The notes below the pieces were generated by a model. It was not told where the DNA came from. It did no database searches and was given only the letters and a program-made list of their open reading frames with translations. Both the position numbers and the translations under genes were made by a program. DNA of 34,198 bases from CAYLXP01 sp964387425 (GTDB lineage Bacteria; Verrucomicrobiota; Kiritimatiellia; UBA8416), in NCBI GenBank assembly GCA_964387425.1, contig CAYLXP010000053.1:1-34198 (forward strand), written 5' to 3'. Below are positions 8,517 through 17,052 of the stretch, in pieces (the first letter of the stretch is position 1; each line of letters begins with the position of its first letter).

Positions 8517-11500
8517 TTATTCAGTCACCTTCTGCCAGAAGGATGCCCAGTACTTCTGGTCTGTCTCATAGACATTTATGGCATCGCGTTCCAAGACGAA
8601 GTCCTTCGGTAAGATGCCGTAACGTTTCATCTCTCGCACATAATGACCATTTGGCTTGAAGCCCGGCATGTCAAAGCGCTTGATCTCGTTCAGTCGTTCC
8701 CCGGCAGCGGTAATGTGAGCCAGAATGAGATTGTAGTCTGGGTCGCTTGAATCGTTGAATATGACCGGGTGTTTCACCGGTTTCGGGGCCTCTCTTCGGT
8801 TCTCGTTGACGACGGTCTTCTTTGCCTCGCCTTTCGCATACCCGCCGGCATCCTTCGCAAGCGGAGCCATGAGCATTAGCGATGTGTCCGGATTGGTGAG
8901 ATTGAAAATGCGGTGGCGCGAGTAGCGGCCGAGAGGCCGGTCCCAGGACAACATGTCCGCATATGACAAGCTGGCAACCGTGTCTGTTACATGTTTCGGT
9001 AAAGTCTTTCCATGGCAGGATACACAACGACGATTTACAGCATCAATTGCCGGTTTTGTAGACGGCCATTTCTGTGCCATCTCGCGAACGTACTTGTTGG
9101 CATCCCAGCAACCACCGATCTGGCCGGTGCCAATGGCCGACACTGTGCCGGGGTACTGTGCCGAGACATCGATCCACAAACGCACTATTGTCTTTTCGTG
9201 ACTGGAGAGTGTTACGTCGTGGTGACTGCCGTCGATCTTGTTCATCAGCGGTGACGCAGAACTGTAGGCCATGTAGGGTGCGTCATTGCCAAGCTGACGT
9301 CCGCTTCGGTCTGCGGGGGCACGCTTTGTGTCCTTGATCTGCCACTGGAAGAAGAGCTCGTAGTAGCTGTGTGAAAAGACCGGGCCACGATCGCCTGTGA
9401 GAACTACGTTCCCCTTGCGTTGCTCTGGGTTGTGGCACCCGACGCAATGTTTGTCGAGTATGGGCTGAACGTCCCGCGGGAAGTCCAGCACGTCTGGTAT
9501 ATTCTCGAACGGTTTGATCTCGCTCGGTCGGCGGTTTAGAGCCAGCAGGGTGGGGCGCCCCCCGGTTGGTGGCGTCTGGGTGCGGGGCTCGTGACATCCG
9601 ATACAGCTTGTGACTTCACCCGGCTGAAGCGTCATGAAACTGCGCATTTGTTTTACGGACCTGTCGTTCTCATCGAGCAGGGCGAGGTAGATGCTTCGCA
9701 TTGCGGGAACTTCAAAATGTGCCGAGCCGTCAGCCTCAACAGGTACGGTCCCCAGAATCCGCTTGAGTGTTGATGTCACGCCGTGTCCCAGCGGCTGGGA
9801 CCCGCCGCCGTGGAAATTGGCCGGCTTCGGAAGATCTTCCAGAACGAGAAGCTTCTTTATGGATCCTCTCTTTATGCCCGCCATGTTGCGGCCGATATAG
9901 ACATCGTTCAGCACCAATGTCCCGGTCTGCCTGTCGAGGTCCAGGAGGGACGGCCTTACGCGTTCCCGCGTGCGTTTCCTGAGAACGCTCGGCTCATGCA
10001 CCATCATGGCGCCATCATAAACGGTTTGCCTCTTGCCAATGCTATCGACTACGCATAGTTGATTGCCCCGGGCGGCCAAGAACGTGCCTTGCGCAATCGG
10101 GTACGGGTCGCGATAGCCGTTCGCGATATTCTTCAGCGCCGTTTTGTCGTCAGGACCATTCCTGTCAGACACAATGGCCAGGTGTCCTTCGTGTTCGTTG
10201 CGGCCGTGTCCGGGGGAGTTTATGAAGACAACACTGTCCGTGTCGGGGATGGGCTTGGCATCGATAAAGACGCCGCCGGGGTGCATGTTACCGTAATAGA
10301 TTTTCTGGTTTGAACCGTCCGGATTCATCGTCCAGAGATGATGGAATACAACCGGGTCCCGGTTAACGTATTCCCAGCGCGTGTAGAGAATGCTCCCATC
10401 AGGAAGAACCGCTGGTGTGTTCTCGGTGACGGTGTTCGAAGACAGCATGCGGATGTCGTTGCCGTTGGCATCGCAGCGATGAAGAGTGGCCGCCTGGGCA
10501 ATCCAGCATAGGATGTATCGCTTGCATCGCGTGGAGGCGAAGATGATCCCCCCGTCAGGCAGATACGTGGGCTCGACATCATCCCATGGTCCGTCTGTGA
10601 GCTGCTTCAGGCCTGATCCGTCTATGTTGATCTCATAGAGGTGGTAATGATGGGTGCTGCCCTTTCTATATGAGAAAAGAATCTTCTTCGCGTCGTAATG
10701 CACCTGCGGATCACGAACGGCGCCCTTGGTATCCTCCAGGATGATGGTGAGCTTTCCGGTAGCTGGATTCAGTTTGCATAGCCGTCCGCCGTCGGCGCCG
10801 TGCAACCAGTAATCCGGATCGACGCAGGAATAACCGAAGTTTGCGTAGTAATGGCGTTGTTTGTCGCGCCCCGGGTGACGCTCTGCAAACACGATCTCCT
10901 CTACGCCCAGCTTCTTCCAATCGATATTCTGACCAAGCACAATACCCCCCGTGGACGTAACCGCAGGTTGAGCCGCCAGCAGTCCGGAACGTGTTGCGCA
11001 GTGTTGAGCGATCTCCGCGGCGCTGAGTGCATCGTTCCATATCGTTTGCTCATCAATGTAGCCTTGGAAGCGAATCGCCGTACCGGTTCCGTTGGCCGAG
11101 TCGCCAATGCCTAGGCCTTCGTTCTCAAGAGCCTGGATCGTTCCATCATAGTTCGCAGAACCGGTGAGCTTTCCGTTGACGTATACTTCCAGGCGACTGT
11201 TTGCCGGATCCTTTCTGTTTAGCCTTGCGACACCGGCAACATGATGCCAGCGATCCGGCCGGACGATGCCGCCCTCGGCAAAGGCAAGGCTGCCGTCTGA
11301 CTGCCCGTGATAGAGGCTGAGCAAGCCGTTATGAATGGCGAAGTGATAGGCGTACTTGGCGTTGCCCCAATTCAAAACCATGCGGTTCCAGGTGGATATC
11401 GCCGTAGGGTATATCCACGCTTCGATTGTATATGCCGGTCCCAGGTGTATGTCTGCTGAACGGTCTGCCTTCAGAAACGGTGCGTCGGTCTTCTCAACAC

Positions 11501-11729
11501 CCAGCGCCACGGCCTTGCCTTCAACGCCTGGTAGTTCCTTCTCTGTCACATACCGTGCGGTGCCGTGTTGAGTTGAAAGGTTGTCTTTGCTGAATCCCGC
11601 TGAATCATTCAAGTTGCCGTCGAAGTCCCAATGCGAGACAGGCTCCGCCGCCATGGTGGACGAAGCCAAAAGGGCGCATATGATGAATGCCGAGATGGCC
11701 CGGAATGCTGTCATACTTTTCGTTTCCAT
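8517..11729 (-). CDS. Exported HzsA-like multihaem protein with N-terminal LamG domain
   Basis: A 1070-residue protein related to the hydrazine synthase alpha subunit superfamily; this name describes fold family, not hydrazine chemistry. A signal peptide (core AFIICALLASSTMAA) is followed by LamG (~28-250), a TolB/WD40-like propeller (~270-600, with repeats such as DGSILYTRWEY and DDVEPTYLPDGG), the family core RILGTVPVEADGSAHFEVPA, and a cytochrome c-like part. Three haem-binding motifs are visible: CIGCH (709-713), CVGCH (762-766) and CVSCH (902-906). It should act outside the cytoplasm as an electron-transfer or redox protein. The start is uncertain: METKS (11729) has no good ribosome-binding site, whereas M6 (11714) overlaps the stop of a short leader ORF that does. 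It is transcribed like the HzsA-like gene upstream but is separated from it by 396 bases holding a palindromic repeat. Confidence 0.85.
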   Translation of the reverse strand: METKSMTAFRAISAFIICALLASSTMAAEPVSHWDFDGNLNDSAGFSKDNLSTQHGTARYVTEKELPGVEGKAVALGVEKTDAPFLKADRSADIHLGPAYTIEAWIYPTAISTWNRMVLNWGNAKYAYHFAIHNGLLSLYHGQSDGSLAFAEGGIVRPDRWHHVAGVARLNRKDPANSRLEVYVNGKLTGSANYDGTIQALENEGLGIGDSANGTGTAIRFQGYIDEQTIWNDALSAAEIAQHCATRSGLLAAQPAVTSTGGIVLGQNIDWKKLGVEEIVFAERHPGRDKQRHYYANFGYSCVDPDYWLHGADGGRLCKLNPATGKLTIILEDTKGAVRDPQVHYDAKKILFSYRKGSTHHYHLYEINIDGSGLKQLTDGPWDDVEPTYLPDGGIIFASTRCKRYILCWIAQAATLHRCDANGNDIRMLSSNTVTENTPAVLPDGSILYTRWEYVNRDPVVFHHLWTMNPDGSNQKIYYGNMHPGGVFIDAKPIPDTDSVVFINSPGHGRNEHEGHLAIVSDRNGPDDKTALKNIANGYRDPYPIAQGTFLAARGNQLCVVDSIGKRQTVYDGAMMVHEPSVLRKRTRERVRPSLLDLDRQTGTLVLNDVYIGRNMAGIKRGSIKKLLVLEDLPKPANFHGGGSQPLGHGVTSTLKRILGTVPVEADGSAHFEVPAMRSIYLALLDENDRSVKQMRSFMTLQPGEVTSCIGCHEPRTQTPPTGGRPTLLALNRRPSEIKPFENIPDVLDFPRDVQPILDKHCVGCHNPEQRKGNVVLTGDRGPVFSHSYYELFFQWQIKDTKRAPADRSGRQLGNDAPYMAYSSASPLMNKIDGSHHDVTLSSHEKTIVRLWIDVSAQYPGTVSAIGTGQIGGCWDANKYVREMAQKWPSTKPAIDAVNRRCVSCHGKTLPKHVTDTVASLSYADMLSWDRPLGRYSRHRIFNLTNPDTSLMLMAPLAKDAGGYAKGEAKKTVVNENRREAPKPVKHPVIFNDSSDPDYNLILAHITAAGERLNEIKRFDMPGFKPNGHYVREMKRYGILPKDFVLERDAINVYETDQKYWASFWQKVTE

Positions 11730-11743
11730 GTCATCTTTTTCAT
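11711..11743 (-). CDS. Possible 10-codon leader ORF coupled to the HzsA-like gene
   Basis: Reading ATG at 11743, the frame encodes MKKMTWKRKV and stops at TGA 11713-11711. AGGAAGGG (11758-11751) lies 7 bases before this ATG and is the best ribosome-binding site in the region. The stop overlaps, as ATGA, the in-frame internal ATG (11714) of the HzsA-like gene. This could be a translational coupling leader; a sequencing frameshift at the true N-terminus is the main alternative. Confidence 0.35.
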   Translation of the reverse strand: MKKMTWKRKV

Positions 11744-11844
11744 TTGCCTGCCCTTCCTGTTAATGATAGCGGCGACGCGAACGGTTAACGATCCGCCTTT
11801 ATAGAACTTTTCACAGCAGCTTCCGCTGTTCTCTACTCCAATTC

Positions 11845-12040
11845 CACCCCGAAGGGGTGTTCCATCATAGCCCAGGCAGAATGCCTGGGAACAGAGATCG
11901 TCCATTACCTGAGCCTGTAGCGTGCGAGCGTAGAGCTTCGCGCCTTCTCTCGCTCCGGACAGGCTCAAAAGGGCACCTCTTCTCATCGTTCGATCCCTGC
12001 GATGCTCGCAGGGCTATGATGGGGAACCCCTTCGGGGTTG
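11845..12040. repeat. Palindromic intergenic element with ~30-bp terminal inverted repeats
   Basis: The left arm (11845-11873, containing CACCCCGAAGGGGTG then CATCATAGCCC) is nearly the reverse complement of the right arm (12011-12040, containing GGGCTATGATGGGG then AACCCCTTCGGGGTT). Each arm carries its own CCCCGAAGGGG hairpin. Inside are further hairpins, such as CCCAGGCagaatGCCTGGG (11872-11890). The element occupies most of the 396-base gap between the two minus-strand HzsA-like genes; no gene is supported there apart from the short leader. Confidence 0.7.
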
Positions 12041-12125
12041 AAGCTCCCGTTCCTAGTCCACTCGGTAGACGATTCCCAACTCGTAATCCGCTCGCGTCGC
12101 CGTTCTCGTTGACCGATTCTCCGTC

Positions 12126-15100
12126 TCATCCGCCTTTGTTCAACTTCTTGACCGCCTCCGCCGTCTCGTAGACAAACACATACTTCAAATCGAGATACTG
12201 CTTCTCCCTCAGCCCCAGCTTGATGTACCGCGCGATCTTCTTCTCCCGCAGGGTCACCTTCCAACGGTCTGCGACTGTTGCGGCTCTCCAGACCTGCTCC
12301 CAGTTCTGTTTATCGCTTGATATCCACATGGTCAGCGTACGGGCGAAGTGCCGGCAGTCAGGGAAACGGTTGACGATATCAACTTCAGCGATTGTCGACT
12401 CCCTTTGCAGGTCAATGACGAGCCATGGCTTGTCTTCCTGTTTCGTGCATACGCCCCAATGCTGATCAAAGGGCTCGCCGGTGAGGAACTTCTTCATGCA
12501 GTCGTCCGTGTTCCAGCGCGGATCAATAGAGCTTGCTTCAAAGGTCGCATCCTTCGATATCCACCCCGTGTGCCTCCACGTAAAGCGTTTCGGATGTTCC
12601 GTTGCCGCACATTCCGGCACGGTTACAATGGGTCTGAGTTTCTCCAGCTTTGCGATCTGTTCGGGCATGTCAACACGCGGATTCGCTTCGAGGGCTTCTG
12701 CGCCCTTCCGGAGCGCGGCCAACATCAGCTTATAGTCGGGATCCTGCTTGTCCTTGAAAACTGCCCCGCCGTCTTCTGCGGTGCAGAGCTGCATCCCGCC
12801 CGCTGCTTTGGCCAATGGCGCCGTTAGCATCTGGCTCCAGTCGGGGTGGGTGAGGTTGATCCGGTGATCGGGCCCGTAGAATGCAGACCGGTATCGGCCG
12901 AAACCAAACTGCGATAGCGCCAGGTCATTCCAGAGCTTACTGGTCACCGGCGTTTGCTCGTGGCTATTGTAGTTGTAGGTCTGCGGGGTGACGGTGCCCT
13001 TGTGACATTCCACACAGCGGCGATTGAATACCGGGGCAAAATCGTCTTCGAACCAGCCCCAGCCGAGCCAGCGGTCCCGTCCGCCAATCCCGTGGCGTTG
13101 TGTTACCTCGTGGGTGCTGTAGTACGGCACCGCGGCGTCGATCCATGCGTAGATGATCTGACGGTCGGCAAGCGGTATCGGCTTTTTGACGCAGACGTCT
13201 GTCTCAATGTGCCGTCTTATTCCGCTTATGATCGCACCGCGATCCTTCGCCGTGCTTTCCTCGTGTCCGGTGCCGGCTAGATTGATGTAGTCAACAAAGC
13301 TGCGATCCAACAGGGAATCATACGACATGTTGAAGAAACGGGTCTTGTCACCCGACAGGTCGAGAGCCGCCGCCGGTGTTGCGCCGCTGTGACAACTCAC
13401 GCAATGCTTATCAAATACCGGTTGGACAACCTCTACGTAGTCGATGATTCCCTTTTGGGTCCACGCCGGGTAGTGCGGAACGGATGCCGGGCGCCGGGCC
13501 GCAATTGGCGTTTGGCGTCTGGGTGACGGTGTCATGCCACGGGTTTCATGACATCCAACACAGCTCTGCTTCTCTCCCGGCATGACATGCAGCGTTGACC
13601 CCATGCGCCGAATCACCCGCCCTTCAGCATCAAGCGCATTGAAGGAGACATCCCGGATTGCGGGTACGACAAAATGCGCTGATCCATCCACATCTACAGG
13701 CACGTTGCCGAGAATGCGGCGGATGTACATGGACCCCCGTCCTATGGTGGGGCCATAGCCCTGGTGGTCGGGCGCAATATACAGCCACTTCGGAACCTGC
13801 TCGATGACCTGGAGGGCCTTCACCTCGCCACGGCTGACATGCTTCCCGATACCCTCGTAGACATCCTGCAGCAGCAGCGTGCCCGTCAGTTCTTCATCGG
13901 GATTGTGAATGTCATCGATGGGGTCACTGTAAACCCACTCTGGGTTTTTGCACTGAGAGGGAATCACCGGTGGTCGTGTTCGCGGCGTGAGCGGAAGCGG
14001 ATAGAAGCATCCGAGCTTGTCTGCATCCTCGTAGATCATCTTTCTATTGCCGCGGTCATCGAGCAGGTACAGGCGGCTCTTCTTCTCGCCATCGCCGCCG
14101 AACGCAACCAGGAACAGGTGTTCATGGATCGGGTAGGGGTCCGTGTAGCCCGTTTCCCTCATGAAGGTGTCTCCAAAAGACGGAACCTCCCGCGTAATCC
14201 AGCGATATCCCTCGCCTCTGAAGTCCTTGCCGTGTCCTACGGGTCTGTCCCAGACCAAGCCGATCATGCCGTTATGGTCAGCATGATGGGATCCGAAGAC
14301 CGAGACAACTTCCGGCCTGCCCGGTATGGGCCGCGCTTTCCAGAAGGCGTTCGGGTCTTCCTTCGTATTGGAGCCAAAGAGGCGAAAGCCCGTGCCGTCC
14401 GGATTGATAGTCCACAGGTTCTGCCGACAGAATACATTCTTGTCCACGCCGTAATCCCAGCGAGAGAAAAGTACCCGGCCGTCATTCATGATCTGTGGCG
14501 AATGATCGCTGAGCGTATTTCCTGATACCCGGCGCACATTGCTTCCGTCCCGGTTGCAGACATAGAGTATGCCCGCCGGCTGGTTCTGGCAGACCACCCT
14601 GGTCTTTGCCCTGTCTGAGACAAACATGATCTCGCCGCCAGGAAGCAGGAGCGGCATGTTGTCGGAGCAATCGCCGCTCGTGATCTGTCGCAGGTTCTTG
14701 CCATCAATACCGATTTCGTAGATATGCGTTCCGCCCGGCACGCCCTGTTTGGCGAGCGAGAAGAAGAGCGTCTTCGCATCATACGAAAGGTTCATGTCGA
14801 ACAGGCGGCCCTTGGGATCGCAAAAAATCACCTTTGCTTCACGTCCGGGGGCCGAAGGATCGAAAACGCAAATGCTGGCGGGTGACCCTCCTCGCGAGCC
14901 TATCGGCGCTATTGCATTAACAGAAAACCAAGGCATCTTTACAAAGGCGACCGGGGGGAGCTGCTTGATCTGTGCGTCCCAGAAACGGTCTATCGCCGCT
15001 GCCGCCTGCTTCATGTCGCCTCTGTCGACATCAGCGGTGACCGTCTTCTTCAGGGCTTTCATTGTCTTCGTATAATCAGCACCCAGCCTGGTTTCTGCGA

Positions 15101-15857
15101 TTCGTTTGAGTTCTTCGTCCATCTTCAAGGGGGCGGGGGAATACATCGGTATCGGAGTCACATCGAAACGGAAGCGCTTGACGGACTCGGTGGGTTCATC
15201 GCTCGGTGGGGTTAGCCGTGTCTGCCCCGGCCTCAAGCTGTTGGATGGTGTATAGGGGGGCATGGCAAATGAGAAACCGTGTTTGCCGTGCATGCTCGTG
15301 ATCTTGACGAATAGATGGTTGTCGCCCGGCTCGAGCTCCACCCTCTTGATTAAGGCCGCCGCAAACCGGGAAGAGCCGCCCCGACCCGGGTTATGCGCCA
15401 CGCCGATCTCGCTTCCATTCAGCCAGGCTCGGATGTTATCGCGTGCATAGATCTGGATTTCCTGGTTTGTTGGCGAAGGCGCCGTGATCGTTCGATAGAG
15501 ATAACACGTCTCGTTCTGCATGGGGGCGGGGCCGTAAGGCAGATAGTTCAGGTATCCGTCCGACCAGTCAGCACGCTTTTCCCATTGGCGAACGACATTC
15601 GTTTCGCCGAGGAAATGTTCCGCTTTCCACGCCCGCTTGAGGTTGACCTTTCCGGAACCGGTCGTCACGGAATGCTCTTCGATCTCGAAGACGTGAGCGA
15701 ACGATGTTCGATGCAGCCCGATGGGTTTGTCCTTGAACGGGCCGGCGCAATACCAGTCGCCAAGAATCGGCGGATCAGCGGCGGCGCAGACGGCAGTGGC
15801 CAACACCGAGCAAGCAATGCTTAGTAACCATCGCGCAAGTATGGAGTTGTTTCTCAC
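12126..15857 (-). CDS. Exported HzsA-like multihaem protein with C-terminal discoidin domain
   Basis: A 1243-residue exported protein. The GTG start (15857) overlaps the upstream IclR stop as GTGA, so translation is probably coupled to the regulator. The signal peptide has core LLSIACSVLATAVCA. The N-terminal ~30-240 resembles a galactose-binding-like sandwich (WLNGSEIGVAHN, GDNHLFVKITSMHG). A TolB-like propeller follows (~330-680), then the HzsA-family core (RRILGNVPVDVDGSAHFVVPA) and haem motifs CVGCH (766-770), CVSCH (819-823) and CVECH (948-952). The last ~150 residues form an F5/8 type C (discoidin) domain (WLVIDLQRESTIAEVDIVNR, ending YVFVYETAEAV), likely binding a glycan. Predicted role: an extracytoplasmic c-type cytochrome targeted to a polysaccharide. 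The family is established as a structural relative of HzsA; the substrate is unknown. Confidence 0.85.
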   Translation of the reverse strand: MRNNSILARWLLSIACSVLATAVCAAADPPILGDWYCAGPFKDKPIGLHRTSFAHVFEIEEHSVTTGSGKVNLKRAWKAEHFLGETNVVRQWEKRADWSDGYLNYLPYGPAPMQNETCYLYRTITAPSPTNQEIQIYARDNIRAWLNGSEIGVAHNPGRGGSSRFAAALIKRVELEPGDNHLFVKITSMHGKHGFSFAMPPYTPSNSLRPGQTRLTPPSDEPTESVKRFRFDVTPIPMYSPAPLKMDEELKRIAETRLGADYTKTMKALKKTVTADVDRGDMKQAAAAIDRFWDAQIKQLPPVAFVKMPWFSVNAIAPIGSRGGSPASICVFDPSAPGREAKVIFCDPKGRLFDMNLSYDAKTLFFSLAKQGVPGGTHIYEIGIDGKNLRQITSGDCSDNMPLLLPGGEIMFVSDRAKTRVVCQNQPAGILYVCNRDGSNVRRVSGNTLSDHSPQIMNDGRVLFSRWDYGVDKNVFCRQNLWTINPDGTGFRLFGSNTKEDPNAFWKARPIPGRPEVVSVFGSHHADHNGMIGLVWDRPVGHGKDFRGEGYRWITREVPSFGDTFMRETGYTDPYPIHEHLFLVAFGGDGEKKSRLYLLDDRGNRKMIYEDADKLGCFYPLPLTPRTRPPVIPSQCKNPEWVYSDPIDDIHNPDEELTGTLLLQDVYEGIGKHVSRGEVKALQVIEQVPKWLYIAPDHQGYGPTIGRGSMYIRRILGNVPVDVDGSAHFVVPAIRDVSFNALDAEGRVIRRMGSTLHVMPGEKQSCVGCHETRGMTPSPRRQTPIAARRPASVPHYPAWTQKGIIDYVEVVQPVFDKHCVSCHSGATPAAALDLSGDKTRFFNMSYDSLLDRSFVDYINLAGTGHEESTAKDRGAIISGIRRHIETDVCVKKPIPLADRQIIYAWIDAAVPYYSTHEVTQRHGIGGRDRWLGWGWFEDDFAPVFNRRCVECHKGTVTPQTYNYNSHEQTPVTSKLWNDLALSQFGFGRYRSAFYGPDHRINLTHPDWSQMLTAPLAKAAGGMQLCTAEDGGAVFKDKQDPDYKLMLAALRKGAEALEANPRVDMPEQIAKLEKLRPIVTVPECAATEHPKRFTWRHTGWISKDATFEASSIDPRWNTDDCMKKFLTGEPFDQHWGVCTKQEDKPWLVIDLQRESTIAEVDIVNRFPDCRHFARTLTMWISSDKQNWEQVWRAATVADRWKVTLREKKIARYIKLGLREKQYLDLKYVFVYETAEAVKKLNKGG

Positions 15858-16624
15858 GCCATCCCCAATCGTCTCGAGATATTGCTTGCGTATTTCTTAA
15901 CGACGAAAGCGAGTTCGTCCAACCGAGCATCCGTGATGCTGGTGCTCATTCCCGTAACCGTCAGTTCGGCGACGTGGAGTCCGTTACGGTTGTGGACCGA
16001 TGTAGAGACACAGCAAATACCTTTCAGCCCTTCTTCCCTGTCTGCGGCGTAGCCTTGGTCGCGTATCATTGCCAGTTCCTCGCGCAGGGCGCTGACGGTC
16101 GTAATGGTGTTGTCCGTCATTCTTGCCATGGGTAGCGGTTTGAGGACTGCTGCCAGCTTGTCGAGATTGAGATTGGCGAGGTAGAGCTTTCCCGGGGCGG
16201 AGCAGTGGAGTTGGAACCGCGTTCCCGGATCAACTGAGAGGCGCACCTGATGGAGCGCTGCGACTTGCTCGAGGATGACACCATCATTCGAATTGCAGCA
16301 GCTCAGCATTACGGTTTCGCCGAGCTGATCACGTAGCGCTCTCATCTCATCGAGCGACTCCTCGATCAGGCTCCGGTCGGAGATCACGCTGCGCCCAAGA
16401 TACACGAGCCTCTGAGATAGATAGAAGTTGTTAGATTTCTCATCCTTCTCAAGAAAGCCACGATCCGTTAATGCCGCCAGTATACGCCCCGCGCTGTTTC
16501 TCGGAATCTCCAGTAGAGCTGCAATCTCGCTGCCAATCATCCCCTCCGGATGCTCGCTAAGGAGCTCGATTACAGACAGCCCCCGCTCCAGATTCGGTAC
16601 TTTGTGGTCAGAAAGCGTATTCAT
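15854..16624 (-). CDS. IclR-family transcriptional regulator
   Basis: I place the start at ATG 16624 (256 residues, MNTLSDHKVPNLERG), with AGGTGA spaced 7 bases away. A longer reading frame to 16717 would run through the palindromic operator and exceeds the usual family length of about 250. The N-terminal winged helix (~12-72) shows the IclR pattern ERGLSVIELLSEHPEGM, IPRNSAGRILAALTDRGFLEKD. The C-terminal effector domain (~85-250) has the typical GETVMLS, VDPGTRFQLHCSAPGKLYLA and GYAADREE, followed by ISTS-like SVHNRNG. It controls transcription in response to a small ligand, usually a catabolic intermediate. It is the first gene of an operon with the HzsA-like gene (4-base overlap) and faces away from the GH2 gene at 17053, which it may also control. 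Confidence 0.93.
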   Translation of the reverse strand: MNTLSDHKVPNLERGLSVIELLSEHPEGMIGSEIAALLEIPRNSAGRILAALTDRGFLEKDEKSNNFYLSQRLVYLGRSVISDRSLIEESLDEMRALRDQLGETVMLSCCNSNDGVILEQVAALHQVRLSVDPGTRFQLHCSAPGKLYLANLNLDKLAAVLKPLPMARMTDNTITTVSALREELAMIRDQGYAADREEGLKGICCVSTSVHNRNGLHVAELTVTGMSTSITDARLDELAFVVKKYASNISRRLGMA

Positions 16625-16663
16625 GGTGTTGTCACCTGCCGTTTTAGCTATCGTGCGCCCTCT

Positions 16664-16683
16664 ATATGGAATCCGTTCCATAT
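16664..16683. promoter_or_regulatory. Perfect 8-8 palindrome, candidate IclR operator
   Basis: ATATGGAA, four bases, TTCCATAT: a perfect inverted repeat with 8-base arms, 39 bases upstream of the IclR start codon. The core TGGAA...TTCCA is the classical IclR-family operator pattern known from enteric IclR sites. Its position suits autorepression and control of the overlapped HzsA-like gene; regulation of the divergent GH2 gene, which begins 370 bases away, is possible but unproven. Confidence 0.72.
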
Positions 16684-17052
16684 GATGGCCGACGAGAGTG
16701 GGTGAAGCAAGGGGCAAAGCACTCGATCCGCGCTTTTCTGAATCACTGAAACTTGACGTCCTTCCTCCTCAGCGTTTTCGGCTCCCGGTAGCGCGGTCCC
16801 GCCTCGGGGCCAGCGCGGATGCACACACAGGACTTTCTGATCGGCAACCGTAACCGAGGAAACCCTAGCGCATCCAGCAATCCGCCCTCGGGCCGAGGCG
16901 GCCCGGGGCTACTGGACGCCACTCCCAGGTTTCAGCCTTGAATGATCTGGTGGAGGCCCGCCTCATACTTAAAAATGCTGGGATTCATCGGCTTGAGGTG
17001 CTCTAAATACAGGGCACGGCCCCTGCAAATGATCTATAGAAGGACATCAAGG
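16684..17052. other. Divergent intergenic region between IclR and GH2 genes
   Basis: No gene is supported in this stretch once the IclR and GH2 starts are set. It contains a GC-rich palindrome CCTCGG-G-CCGAGG (16886-16898) followed by GCGGCCCGGGGC, probably an RNA hairpin or repeat fragment. The last ~110 bases before the GH2 gene are AT-richer (ATACTTAAAAATG, CTCTAAATACAG) and probably hold its promoter, but I cannot fix a convincing -35/-10 pair. No second copy of the TGGAA/TTCCA palindrome was seen. Confidence 0.5.

Noticed and set aside
16625..16717. Upstream start of the IclR gene
   Set aside because: It would place the palindromic operator inside the coding region; the ATG at 16624 has AGGTGA and gives the normal family length.
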